A stretch of DNA of 64,000 bases from Bryobacteraceae bacterium (GTDB taxonomy: Bacteria > Acidobacteriota > Terriglobia > Bryobacterales > Bryobacteraceae). Below, piece after piece: positions 8,790 through 16,417 of the stretch. The number at the start of each line of letters is the position of its first letter. Positions within the stretch are counted from its first letter, which is position 1. The translations under genes were made by a program, and so were the position numbers. The stretch is taken from the NCBI GenBank assembly GCA_026129905.1, contig JAHCHE010000012.1, positions 62,001 through 126,000 on the forward strand. The letters are read 5' to 3'. The notes beneath the pieces were generated by a model, which saw nothing but the letters and a program-made list of their open reading frames with translations, was not told the origin of the DNA and did not search any database.

Positions 8790-8860
8790 AGCGGAAATGT
8801 CGAGTAGAACGGCCTGGGCATGTCTTCCGGCCGTCTCTACTCCGAGGGAGGTCAGGAGCC

Positions 8861-9268
8861 ATGGGCGACAGAGCCTACGTACGCATCACCTGCCGGCGCA
8901 GAGACGCAGAGCGGTTCGAGGAACTCGGATTCGTCGCGGACGAGCCTGACGGCGACGCCGCCATGTCGATGGTTGACGACGAAGCGCACTACGCGCACTA
9001 TTCTGCGCTGACCGCGCTGGCCCAGGCCGGCATTGTGTTCTTCGGCTGGCACGACGCCGGTTGCGAATACGACGGATCGATGTTTGCGTCGGACGGCGCG
9101 GGCGAATACCACGATGTGCTGTCCACACCGAATGAGCTGCTTGCCCTTGCGCGTGTGAAGCCGGACGGATCCATTGCCGAAGGCGATCTGGATCGCGTTC
9201 GGGAGTATTACGCGACACTCGCCCGAGCGCGAGCGGAACTCGGTTCAAAGGAGGACGGACCGGGATGA
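8861..9268 (+). CDS. hypothetical protein, 135 aa
   Basis: Starts at ATG 8861 after GGAGGTCAGGAGCC. It is an acidic soluble protein with a beta-alpha opening (GDRAYVRITCRRRDAERFEELGF) and a GWHDAGCEYDGSMFASDG core. No family is recognised. It lies in the Ycf46/DUF1257/DUF2997 operon and ends in an ATGA overlap with the next small gene. Confidence 0.55.
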   Translation: MGDRAYVRITCRRRDAERFEELGFVADEPDGDAAMSMVDDEAHYAHYSALTALAQAGIVFFGWHDAGCEYDGSMFASDGAGEYHDVLSTPNELLALARVKPDGSIAEGDLDRVREYYATLARARAELGSKEDGPG

Positions 9269-9498
9269 CGCGGCTCACGGGAGAGAACCGAGTACGGCGT
9301 GAAACCTGCGCAGTGGTTCAACGAAGACCGCTTGTCATCGAGCTTCGGGCGCACACAGTCTACTTGCGACTCAAGGGTGCACGCTGGTGCTACGATGTCG
9401 ACTATCAGTCCATCTGGGTGCTGGGCGCCAAGAAGGTTGCCGAACAGGCGCGGACAGAACGGCAGAACAGACGCAAGGAAAGGAAGCGGCGATGGTGA
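9265..9498 (+). CDS. hypothetical basic protein, 77 aa
   Basis: The ATG overlaps the previous stop (ATGA). The middle has alternating hydrophobics (LVIELRAHTVYLRL; WCYDVDYQSIWVLGAKK) suggesting a small beta sheet. The C-terminus is a basic helix ending RRKERKRRW. No family is recognised. The coupling with its neighbours supports expression. Confidence 0.45.
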   Translation: MTRLTGENRVRRETCAVVQRRPLVIELRAHTVYLRLKGARWCYDVDYQSIWVLGAKKVAEQARTERQNRRKERKRRW

Positions 9499-9626
9499 GG
9501 CGCCTCGAATCCCTTGTCGAGCGGAGGTCTCAGCTCCCCGCGTCAAGCGAATACGGCGCAGATCTCTGGCGTGCTGCTCTGGCGCGCCTTGTGCGGGCGA
9601 ACATCATGAGGCTGAAATCATGTTGA
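9492..9626 (+). CDS. possible 44-residue peptide
   Basis: ATG 9492 overlaps the end of the previous gene and the frame runs to a TGA at 9624-9626 that overlaps the radical-SAM start at 9620. The peptide is amphipathic (MVRRLESLVERRSQLPASSEY). It fills an otherwise empty spacer in a tightly packed operon, but nothing else supports it. Confidence 0.3.
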   Translation: MVRRLESLVERRSQLPASSEYGADLWRAALARLVRANIMRLKSC

Positions 9627-10222
9627 TCCATGGTTTTGTCAGTGGCAACCGAGTGAACGGGCCCGGCCTGCGGGCGGTGGTTTTTTTTCAGGGATGCACT
9701 TTGCATTGCAGGTTTTGCTGGAATCCGAAAAGCCACGCGTTCATCGGCGATGAGCGGAGCGTTGCGGAAGTAGCCCGCTGGGTCCTGTGTGCGCATGAGG
9801 AGTCCCCCCTGGACGGAGTCACGTTCTCGGGCGGCGAACCGATGCAGCAAGCCGATGCCTTGCTCGAGCTGATTGAGTCTTTCCGCGATCTGCTACCCAG
9901 CCTGAGCTTTGGCATGTACTCCGGCTATTCGGAGCAGGAGTTGGCGGACGGGCGTTACTGGTGCAGATCCGAACTGACACGACGCGCAAAGCAGGAGATT
10001 TGGCGACTCATCCGGAGACGTCTCGATTTCGGCGTGCTCGGCCGGTATGTCGCATCACGGCCCACCAGCCTCCCTCTTCGAACGAGCGCTAACCAGAAGC
10101 TCGTCCTTTTCTCAGAGCGTTACCGTGAACAGGACTTCGAGCCGCAGGAGGCGGAGGTCCACATCGCAGCGCACGGGCTCGTTCAGGTGACCGGTTTTCC
10201 AATGGCGGGGTTACCGGTCTGA
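9620..10222 (+). CDS. radical-SAM 4Fe-4S single-cluster domain protein
   Basis: 200 residues from ATG 9620. The N-terminus resembles activating enzymes (MLIHGFVSGNRVNGPGLRAV). The CxxxCxxC cluster motif is in GCTLHCRFCWNP near residue 30, and the SAM-binding GGEP motif in FSGGEPMQQ. It fits the short radical-SAM proteins related to NrdG and organic-radical activators. No glycyl-radical partner is visible. Proteins of this type occur beside Ycf46-type clusters in other elements (family knowledge, not tested here). Confidence 0.8.
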   Translation: MLIHGFVSGNRVNGPGLRAVVFFQGCTLHCRFCWNPKSHAFIGDERSVAEVARWVLCAHEESPLDGVTFSGGEPMQQADALLELIESFRDLLPSLSFGMYSGYSEQELADGRYWCRSELTRRAKQEIWRLIRRRLDFGVLGRYVASRPTSLPLRTSANQKLVLFSERYREQDFEPQEAEVHIAAHGLVQVTGFPMAGLPV

Positions 10223-10274
10223 TCTTACCGTTCTGATTCCCGAACAACTCGCACTTCACATGGAGGTGCCACGA

Positions 10275-11294
10275 ATGGCGACTCAAACACAACTCTTCTC
10301 TTTTCCCCTGGCGCAGCCGGCGCCGATACCGATGGACGGCGGCACTACGGCCGCTTCCGCAGGTGGCAACGGCAACAGCGGGCCTTTCACGGTTCCGATC
10401 ATCGATCCCGGAGTGGATGTGGCCAAGAAGACGGTCTGTATCAAGGTCAGCCTGTCTACCATGGGCAACAGCCGGAAAGTTTCGACCTCGCAGATCGAGG
10501 CGGATGCCGACAAAGATCTGCTGCGGGTAAGTAAGCGGTTGGTGGATTCCGCTGAATTGAAGGCGATCACTCGGTTCGACGGCGAGATCCGGCGGTTCCT
10601 TTACAACATCTGCCTGCCCTTCGAGATCGGAATCCATCTGCTCCCGATCGCTGCCCTTGAGACCGTGGAGCACCGCCTCCGGCAGTTCGCGGAGGATCGC
10701 AAGCGGCTAGTCAACGCGTTCATTACCGCCTACCCGAGCCTTTGCCAGGAGGCGGCGAAGCGGCTCCGGGGGCTTTACAATCCCACCGACTACCCTCCGG
10801 TCGAAGACGCGGCCAGGGAGTTCGGATTCTCCTGGCAGTACGTCAGCTTCGGCGTGCCGGACCAGCTCAAAGCCATCTCGCGTGAGGTTTGGGAACAGGA
10901 GCGTGAGAAGGCGGCGCAGCGCATGGCCGAAGCGTCGGCCGAAATCCAGGTTGTGCTACGCGAGTCGATGGCGAAGCTCGTCCAGCACATGGCCGGCCGG
11001 CTGAAAGAGGGTCCCGACGGCAAGCCACTGCGCTTCAAGGAGACGACCGTGTCGAACCTCGTCGAGTTCCTCACGAACTTCGAGTTTCGCAACGTCACTG
11101 ACGACCACGAACTGCAGGCGCTGGTTGCCGAGGGGCGGCAGCTCCTGCAGGGCGTCAGTGCGGACGACCTGCGGACGACCGGCGACCTGCGCACCAAGGT
11201 TCAGCAGGGCATGGCCGACATCGCCGCGCAGCTCGACACGATGCTGATGCGAACCGGTGGCCGGAAATTCCGCTTCGATGAGGAGGACTCATGA
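10275..11294 (+). CDS. DUF3150-like protein
   Basis: 339 residues. ATG 10275 is chosen because ATGGAGGTG places a ribosome site 7-8 bases upstream. After a low-complexity N-terminus the protein is almost all helical, with VTVKVSLSTMGNSRKVS-like features of DUF3150 proteins (VCIKVSLSTMGNSRKVS; KDLLRVSKRLVDSAELKAI) and a long coiled coil to the C-terminus. DUF3150 proteins are found next to MoxR/AAA and VWA genes in phages and mobile elements; their function is unknown. It couples to the next small gene by an ATGA overlap. Confidence 0.65.
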   Translation: MATQTQLFSFPLAQPAPIPMDGGTTAASAGGNGNSGPFTVPIIDPGVDVAKKTVCIKVSLSTMGNSRKVSTSQIEADADKDLLRVSKRLVDSAELKAITRFDGEIRRFLYNICLPFEIGIHLLPIAALETVEHRLRQFAEDRKRLVNAFITAYPSLCQEAAKRLRGLYNPTDYPPVEDAAREFGFSWQYVSFGVPDQLKAISREVWEQEREKAAQRMAEASAEIQVVLRESMAKLVQHMAGRLKEGPDGKPLRFKETTVSNLVEFLTNFEFRNVTDDHELQALVAEGRQLLQGVSADDLRTTGDLRTKVQQGMADIAAQLDTMLMRTGGRKFRFDEEDS

Positions 11295-11473
11295 CGCCCG
11301 GCTTTGTGGCAGCGGTTCTGGAGGGCTTTGAAGGAACTCTCGATGCTGTTCTGGAGCGTGTCGACGAAGGAGACCTCAAGCGGGAGGTGGAAGCGCTTCA
11401 GGCGCACATCAGCAGCAAGCGGCAACAGCTCGAGGCGGCGGAAGCGCCGTCGGTGATCCAATTGAAGAGGTGA
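11291..11473 (+). CDS. small helical protein, 60 aa
   Basis: ATGA overlap with the DUF3150-like gene, and only three bases to PRTRC protein E. The sequence is one coiled-coil-like helix (EGDLKREVEALQAHISSKR). No family is recognised. Its position suggests a partner of one of the flanking proteins. Confidence 0.5.
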   Translation: MTPGFVAAVLEGFEGTLDAVLERVDEGDLKREVEALQAHISSKRQQLEAAEAPSVIQLKR

Positions 11474-11476
11474 ACC

Positions 11477-12013
11477 ATGAACAACGAACCGAACGTCGCG
11501 CCCGTCGCCGAGAAAAAGGGCATGTTCTCGGAACTCATGCCCCTGGCGGCCGAGCGCATTCTGCTCATCACCATATCGCGGGTCGATGAGCAAACACTGT
11601 GTGTCAACTTCGTTCCGAAGCAGCTTAAGAGCTCGGAAAACGACGCGCTGACCACGCCGCTTTGCCTGAGGGGGACACCGGCAGAACTGGACCAGCACCT
11701 GGTTGAGCGGGTGCGGAGCTACGTTGCGAGTCACGCGGCATTGGCCAGCGACTTGGCGCAGGTGCAGAAAGAAATGGATGAGGCGGCCAAGAAGGCACGC
11801 GAGGAAGCCCGGTCGAAAAACCGGAAGGTCTCCGACAAGAACAAGACAGGCAAGGACGCTGAGAGCTCGCTGGCGGATTCGAGGAAGGACGCGCAGCCGA
11901 CCGCGCCAGCACCGCCGACGCCGATGAGCCTGTTCGAGCAGGCCGGCGTGGTGCAGGCAAACGCCAGTAATGACAACAAACCCGGAGAAGAGGGATGTGG
12001 GCTGCCAAGATAG
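11477..12013 (+). CDS. PRTRC system protein E
   Basis: 178 residues. The N-terminal 100 residues follow the PRTRC-E pattern: MFSELMPLAAERILLITISR, a VNFVPKQLK strand, ALTTPLCLRGTPAELD, then a long helix. A Lys/Ala-rich tail follows and the C-terminal SLFEQA segment is present. PRTRC (ParB-related, ThiF-related cassette) genes are carried by large plasmids and integrated elements; their biochemical role is not known. It is the first gene of the cassette here and is separated from protein C by about 1.1 kb holding a toxin-antitoxin pair. Confidence 0.85.
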   Translation: MNNEPNVAPVAEKKGMFSELMPLAAERILLITISRVDEQTLCVNFVPKQLKSSENDALTTPLCLRGTPAELDQHLVERVRSYVASHAALASDLAQVQKEMDEAAKKAREEARSKNRKVSDKNKTGKDAESSLADSRKDAQPTAPAPPTPMSLFEQAGVVQANASNDNKPGEEGCGLPR

Positions 12014-12040
12014 GTTGGCACCGCCGACTTCTTCCGGCAG

Positions 12041-12151
12041 ATGGAGTCGAAACTCCGCGGGGCCGGTCTCGCTGGCGCGGATCTCGACGAAGTGCGGCTG
12101 TACGCTTTGTTGCGGAAGTCTCGGCACCTCGCCAAGCGCACGAAGCGGTAG
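12041..12151 (+). CDS. possible 36-residue peptide downstream of protein E
   Basis: A short frame from ATG 12041 to TAG 12151 reads MESKLRGAGLAGADLDEVRL and ends with a basic tail. It is in the same frame as PRTRC protein E, separated from it by the TAG at 12011-12013 and nine codons. Its amphipathic helix looks natural. It could be a separate peptide or the lost tail of protein E. Confidence 0.3.
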   Translation: MESKLRGAGLAGADLDEVRLYALLRKSRHLAKRTKR

Positions 12152-12203
12152 ACCGCCCCCCGAAGCGGTTGCGCCTTGAGATAATAAGCTGAAGGGACGC
12201 GGC

Positions 12204-12479
12204 ATGCAGATTACATTGGAACTGCCGGAAGACATCGCGCAGGGACTGGAATCCAAGTGGAAGGACCTGCCCCGAGCAGCGCTGGAGAGTCTGGCGCTGG
12301 AAGCACATAGATCCCAGGCGCTCACAGCCGCTCAACTGCGCAGGCTTCTTGGATTCGAAACGCGCATGCAGGTGGACGCCTTCCTGAAGGCGCACGAAGT
12401 CTACGACTTCACGGCGGCGGACTTCGAGCAGGATCGCGAGACGCTCCGTCAGCTCCGGGCGAGAGAGGCTCAGCACTGA
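12204..12479 (+). CDS. UPF0175-family antitoxin
   Basis: 91 residues. It begins MQITLELPEDIAQGLESKW and has LESLALEAHRSQALTAAQLRRLLGF, the ribbon and helix-turn-helix pattern of UPF0175 proteins, with a C-terminal EVYDFTAADFEQD segment that would contact the toxin. UPF0175 proteins pair with DUF3368 PIN-like toxins, exactly the gene that follows. The stop overlaps the toxin start. Confidence 0.85.
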   Translation: MQITLELPEDIAQGLESKWKDLPRAALESLALEAHRSQALTAAQLRRLLGFETRMQVDAFLKAHEVYDFTAADFEQDRETLRQLRAREAQH

Positions 12480-12961
12480 CCCCGGTCTCGACGGTTGTCG
12501 TCGCAGACACATCGCCGATCAACTACCTCGTCCTGATCGGGCAGATCAACCTCCTCCAGAAGCTATACACGCGAATCCTAATTCCACCTGCCGTGCAGGC
12601 AGAGCTCCAGCACCCATTGGCGCCGAAACCGGTACAGAGCTGGGCCGGTGATGCGCCCGCGTGGGTGGAAGTGCGCAGGCCCAAGAGCGGCGTCATCCAG
12701 GCGCAGCTCGACCTTGGAGAGAGCGAGGCCATCGCACTCGCAACCGAGGTGCATGCCGATGTGGTGCTCATCGATGAGCAGGCGGGACGGCAAGAAGCAG
12801 TTCGCCGAGGGCTGAAGGTTGCAGGCACGCTTTCCGTTCTCGATGAAGCTGAACAAGCCGGGCTCGTTGATTTCGATGAGGCGATAGCCGAGCTTCAAAA
12901 GACCAGCTTCCGCGTGTCGCAGGCTGTGCTCTCGGAGATCAGGGAAAAACGGTCTCGCTGA
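12476..12961 (+). CDS. DUF3368 PIN-like toxin, probable CTG start
   Basis: The reading frame shows VVVADTSPINYLVLIGQINLL, the first acidic PIN motif, then ILIPPAVQAEL, LGESEAIALA and VLIDEQAGRQEA (later acidic residues): a DUF3368 protein with ribonuclease-like active-site spacing. No ATG, GTG or TTG in frame precedes the PIN motif after the antitoxin stop. The only sensible start is CTG 12476, overlapping the antitoxin stop as CTGA, giving 161 residues, the usual family length. An annotation beginning at GTG 12593 would delete the first catalytic Asp. Confidence 0.8.
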   Translation: MTPVSTVVVADTSPINYLVLIGQINLLQKLYTRILIPPAVQAELQHPLAPKPVQSWAGDAPAWVEVRRPKSGVIQAQLDLGESEAIALATEVHADVVLIDEQAGRQEAVRRGLKVAGTLSVLDEAEQAGLVDFDEAIAELQKTSFRVSQAVLSEIREKRSR

Positions 12962-13052
12962 GTCGCTTGGCGGAGTGGCAGGTCACCGTCCCTGACACGA
13001 ATCTCAACAAGTCCGGACTCCTATGCCTGCCTCACGAGCTGGTAGTAGGATC

Positions 13053-13105
13053 TTGCCACAAATGTTGTCACGCTTTGACATTAATCGTGGCACAAATTGT
13101 CAACA
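13053..13105 (+). promoter_or_regulatory. direct repeats and promoter before PRTRC protein C
   Basis: Two copies of a CACAAAT-TTGTCA-type box (13053-13070 and 13087-13105) lie 34 bp apart. A TTGACA -35-like hexamer at 13075-13080 lies between them. This AT-rich patch stands out against GC-rich surroundings and lies just before the strong AAAGGAGGTG ribosome site of the C gene. It is probably an operator plus promoter for the C-F-B-ThiF run; the regulator is unknown. Confidence 0.5.
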
Positions 13106-13137
13106 ACTTAGTCAACCTACAACAAAGGAGGTGTGAC

Positions 13138-13341
13138 GTGACCGTGGAACCGCTCCGTAGGGAATTTTATTTCGCCGGGATTCGGCTTCCGGATCCTAAC
13201 GACAAGCTGCCGGCAGAGGAGGTCAGGGCCGCGTACTCGACCCAGTACCCGGACTTGGCAACCGCATCGATCAGCGGGCCGGAGGTGATTAACGGCAAGA
13301 TGCGCTACACCTTCGAGCGGGCGATCGGGTCCAAAGGGTGA
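13138..13341 (+). CDS. PRTRC system protein C
   Basis: 67 residues. GTG 13138 follows AAAGGAGGTGTGAC. The pattern REFYFAGIRLPDPNDKLPAEEVRAAYSTQYPDLATASISGPEVINGKMRYTF is that of PRTRC protein C, a small beta-rich protein of 65-75 residues. Six bases separate it from the next small gene. Confidence 0.85.
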   Translation: MTVEPLRREFYFAGIRLPDPNDKLPAEEVRAAYSTQYPDLATASISGPEVINGKMRYTFERAIGSKG

Positions 13342-13347
13342 CACCCG

Positions 13348-13587
13348 ATGGCGCGGCGCCGTGCGACAACCACCGAGACGGCACGGGCGGCGGCCTTGCG
13401 TGAACTCGAGGAGATCGCGCAGGGCCGGCGCCGAAGCGTGCAGGACGAAACGGTGTGGAGGTTCACGAGATGCGCGGACTGGCAGTGCGCGTCGCTGGCC
13501 GTGGCACGTGGTCTCGCGGTCGACGAGCGCAACCGACATCCGGTGTTCCTCAGCCCGCCGCCGGGTTGGCTGCCGCCTCTCACTTGA
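13348..13587 (+). CDS. hypothetical protein within the PRTRC cassette, 79 aa
   Basis: ATG 13348 follows the protein C stop by six bases. An N-terminal Arg/Ala-rich helix precedes TRCADWQCASLAVARGL and a Pro-rich end. Its TGA shares one base with the ATG of protein F. No family is recognised, though the position between C and F is occupied by variable small genes in such cassettes. Confidence 0.45.
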   Translation: MARRRATTTETARAAALRELEEIAQGRRRSVQDETVWRFTRCADWQCASLAVARGLAVDERNRHPVFLSPPPGWLPPLT

Positions 13588-14570
13588 TGGCGCCAGGGCG
13601 AGGCCTGTGCCTTCCGAGGCTGGACAACCTTCCCAAGCGGTATCCAGGTCTCGCGAACGAGGTTGCCGCGGCTGAGCTGGGACGAAGTCTGGTCGAGGCG
13701 AAAGTGGCGCCCCCGGAATACTGGACGGACGCCAAAGGGTCCGCTACCGAGTTCGTCCGGCTGACTCTCGACAGATGGCTCGACCGACACGGACGGCAGA
13801 AGGTCGAGGAGAACTTCTTTCTCGAAATCACGCTTTCGGACCGGCCTGACCCGGACTCCTGGCAAGGGGACGAGAAGCCAGCAGAGCAACAGCATCTATA
13901 CGTGAGCGTGCACATCGGATCTGCCGGCTATGCGGTGTTTGGTCCGACGTTGCGACTCCTCGAAAAGGTGCACCCGCGGTTACCCGTGACGTTTTACCGG
14001 CGGTTTGTGGAAAGCGTCGAGCGGTGGGTGCGCGTATATGACCATCGCGACGGGCTGGATCGAGTGGAGCAAATCGAGGAGTGGCTGTCGATGGAAGGCG
14101 AAGCCGGGTACGAGGTGCCGGATGTTGCAGGGGCAATGCCGGCCTGCATGCGGCGCCAACCGCTCTCCGAGAAGACCACCAGCCGGCTGCTCGGCCGTGC
14201 GTGCGGCTCACGGGTCGGGAAGCTCCTTCGAGGTCTCCTGGTTCTGATGGAGAAGGCGGGCCAGGCGGAACGGTCGCCCATAACGGAGGAGATCTACGAA
14301 CAACTCCAGGACAACAACCCGCCTGTGCCGGCGCTGCTGGCGGTCTTTGAGAAGCATGACGCGATCGAGGGGTGTTTCGATGAGGAATCCCAGACGATGC
14401 TCGAAATGCCGCCAGAGCCGAACGTGATCCTGCCGCTCAACGCATCGGACCCGGCTAGCGTGGCAGAGGCGTTTCACAAGCTGGCCGCAATGACGGAAAC
14501 TCTTGCGGCCGCCAGCGAGCTGATCGAGAAGATGCCCGGCAACGAGCCAACGGAGGGAGAGCGGGAATGA
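13587..14570 (+). CDS. PRTRC system protein F
   Basis: 327 residues. ATG 13587 overlaps the previous stop by one base. LCLPRLDNLPKRYPGLANEV, an N-terminal LPRL segment, a central beta-rich part (HLYVSVHIGSAGYAVFGPTL), LHPRLPVTFYRRF-like VHPRLPVTFYRRF and a helical C-terminal half match PRTRC protein F. Function is unknown. ATGA overlap with protein B. Confidence 0.82.
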   Translation: MAPGRGLCLPRLDNLPKRYPGLANEVAAAELGRSLVEAKVAPPEYWTDAKGSATEFVRLTLDRWLDRHGRQKVEENFFLEITLSDRPDPDSWQGDEKPAEQQHLYVSVHIGSAGYAVFGPTLRLLEKVHPRLPVTFYRRFVESVERWVRVYDHRDGLDRVEQIEEWLSMEGEAGYEVPDVAGAMPACMRRQPLSEKTTSRLLGRACGSRVGKLLRGLLVLMEKAGQAERSPITEEIYEQLQDNNPPVPALLAVFEKHDAIEGCFDEESQTMLEMPPEPNVILPLNASDPASVAEAFHKLAAMTETLAAASELIEKMPGNEPTEGERE

Positions 14571-15286
14571 AAACCTACGTCGAACTCGGAGGAACACCCG
14601 AATTCACGCTTCGGGGTGCGATCTTGCTGTATCACGGCGGCAGGACCTCGTTCGCCACCTATCATGCCGTGGACGAGGAGCAGCGGAACGAATCACCGCG
14701 GCTGGGGGCGGCGCAGCCACTGACCACAGCGTTCCTGAAGGAACTCGCCGGCGAGCTCGGCTACCGGCTTCCGGTGGAGATCCTGCCGGCCAATGTGCTG
14801 GTCCGGACGCCGGAGATGCTGGTATGGTGGGCGCCAGCGCGCGTGCGGACCATGTTCTTCGCCGAGCACGCGAAGGAGGCGAGGGCGATCAGCGGGCAAC
14901 GATTCCCGCAGCCAGCGCTGGTATTCAAAGTGGTCGGACGGGAGCTGTGGCTGCGCGCATTGGCGGAAAACGAGCGTCCGGAAGCGGCAACAAGGCTGAT
15001 GACGGCGCCGTACTGGAACTGTTCCGATTCGGGTTTCTGTTGCCAAGGAAGCATGCGCTCTCCGGACGTGGGTACCAGCCTCGATGCGATGGATGTGTGG
15101 GAAAGGGCGTTCTTCCAGAGCGAGTTTACGCACGCCTACGGTGCAGCTAAGCTGACGAGCTTTCCCGGTGGCGTTGTCCGGCTGTGGACAAGTCTGGCGG
15201 GATCACGACGGGCTTTACCGGCGGAGTACCTAACGGACGCGAAGGAAACGCTGCAGCAGTTCGTCGAGAGGAGGGACCGGATGTGA
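14567..15286 (+). CDS. PRTRC system protein B
   Basis: 239 residues starting in an ATGA overlap. VLVRTPEMLVWWAPARVRTMFF, LVFKVVGRELWLRALAENERP, TAPYWNCSDSGFCCQGSMRSP and FFQSEFTHAYGAAKLTSFPGG are the recurrent blocks of PRTRC protein B. The invariant Trp pair and the conserved C/H residues suggest a binding site. The stop adjoins the ThiF GTG start (ATGTGA). Confidence 0.88.
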   Translation: MKTYVELGGTPEFTLRGAILLYHGGRTSFATYHAVDEEQRNESPRLGAAQPLTTAFLKELAGELGYRLPVEILPANVLVRTPEMLVWWAPARVRTMFFAEHAKEARAISGQRFPQPALVFKVVGRELWLRALAENERPEAATRLMTAPYWNCSDSGFCCQGSMRSPDVGTSLDAMDVWERAFFQSEFTHAYGAAKLTSFPGGVVRLWTSLAGSRRALPAEYLTDAKETLQQFVERRDRM

Positions 15287-16071
15287 CGCACACGCTTCCT
15301 CCGGCGCTGCTACGGCGACCGGTGAAGGTGCTGGTGGTCGGATGCGGCGGCAACGGCAGTGCCATAGCGGCCGGACTGCCCTACCTCCATCAAGCGCTGC
15401 TGGTCCAGGGTCACCCCGGCGGGCTGGAGGTGATACTCATGGACGGCGACGTCATCTCCTCCACGAACTGCGTACGCCAGCCCTTCAGCCAGCACGAGAT
15501 CGGGCTGTCGAAGGCAGTGGTCCTCATCAGCCGGATCAACTTGTTCTTCGGTCTGAAGTGGCAGGCCGCCTCCGAGTACTTCACCGAGAAAACGAACGTC
15601 CGAGCGGACATCGTGGTCGGCTGCGTGGACACCCGCCAGGCGCGCAAGAGGATAGCTACATGGGTGATCGGCCACCGGCAGATCTACTACTGGCTCGACC
15701 TGGGGAACAGCGGTGTCAGTGGGCAGTTTGTCCTGGGACAACCGCTGAACGGTGTGAACCGGCGCAAGGCAAATCGGCTGCGTACGGCCACGGAGCTCTT
15801 CCCCGAGATTGAGGACCCATCCCTGGACTCCGACGACGGGCCGAGTTGCAGTGCATTGGAAGCCCTGCAGCGGCAGGAGCCGTTTGTGAATCCGACGATT
15901 GCGAACCACGCGCTGGCGCTGCTTGCACAACTGTTCCACTCCGGATCGATCAGCAACCACGGCGGTTTCGTGAACGTGGCCGGCAGCCGCGTGCAACCTC
16001 TTGCGGTCGATCCAAGGGTATGGCGTGCCCTGCGGAGAAGGGGGCGGAGGTTCCAGGAACAGTACTCGTAG
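15283..16071 (+). CDS. PRTRC system ThiF-family protein
   Basis: 262 residues from GTG 15283. An E1/ThiF-like fold is visible: VLVVGCGGNGSAIAAGLPYL (nucleotide-binding GxGGxG), LMDGDVISSTNCVRQPF (the D and NxxRQ adenylation residues), GLSKAVVLISRIN, and VGCVDTRQARKRI. ThiF proteins adenylate C-termini of ubiquitin-like or substrate proteins. In PRTRC cassettes it is usually next to a JAB-domain protein A, but no protein A is seen here. The gene ends the block C-x-F-B-ThiF. Confidence 0.9.
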   Translation: MTHTLPPALLRRPVKVLVVGCGGNGSAIAAGLPYLHQALLVQGHPGGLEVILMDGDVISSTNCVRQPFSQHEIGLSKAVVLISRINLFFGLKWQAASEYFTEKTNVRADIVVGCVDTRQARKRIATWVIGHRQIYYWLDLGNSGVSGQFVLGQPLNGVNRRKANRLRTATELFPEIEDPSLDSDDGPSCSALEALQRQEPFVNPTIANHALALLAQLFHSGSISNHGGFVNVAGSRVQPLAVDPRVWRALRRRGRRFQEQYS

Positions 16072-16295
16072 GCAATACGGCGCCAGCGGAGATCAGTCCG
16101 TTTGACCTGCCCCATGTCAGCGTAGGGCGAAAAAACGTCAACTTGATCGCGCTTGGTTGGGCGATCTTCCGGCTGCGCACGGACCGCCCGAATCGATTGA
16201 AAGCCATCGACGTGGCAGCGGCGCAGGTATGCACCATCTGCACTCGCTTGTTAAAGATCGGCGCTTGGGCGCGCGCCCGGTCTGGGCGTCAATAA
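16020..16295 (+). CDS. possible 91-residue protein overlapping ThiF
   Basis: A frame overlapping the last 52 bases of ThiF runs to TAA 16293-16295. The portion after the ThiF stop (FDLPHVSVGRKNVNLIALG; AAAQVCTICTRLLKIGAW) reads like coding sequence with a CTIC pair. The true start is uncertain and could lie near 16080. No family is recognised. Confidence 0.3.
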   Translation: MACPAEKGAEVPGTVLVGNTAPAEISPFDLPHVSVGRKNVNLIALGWAIFRLRTDRPNRLKAIDVAAAQVCTICTRLLKIGAWARARSGRQ

Positions 16296-16417
16296 CCGTG
16301 ATTCTGAGTGAGGCGTTATGATTGTTGGCTGGGCCGGAGCTCCCGGCACTTCACGCGGATTCCTCGGTGGGCATGCCCTGAACACCCCCACCCGCGGATG
16401 CCTTTTAGGGAGGCACA

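Noticed and set aside
11995-12192. 65-residue frame overlapping the end of PRTRC protein E
   Set aside because: Very Arg-rich and out of phase with the more natural peptide at 12041-12151.
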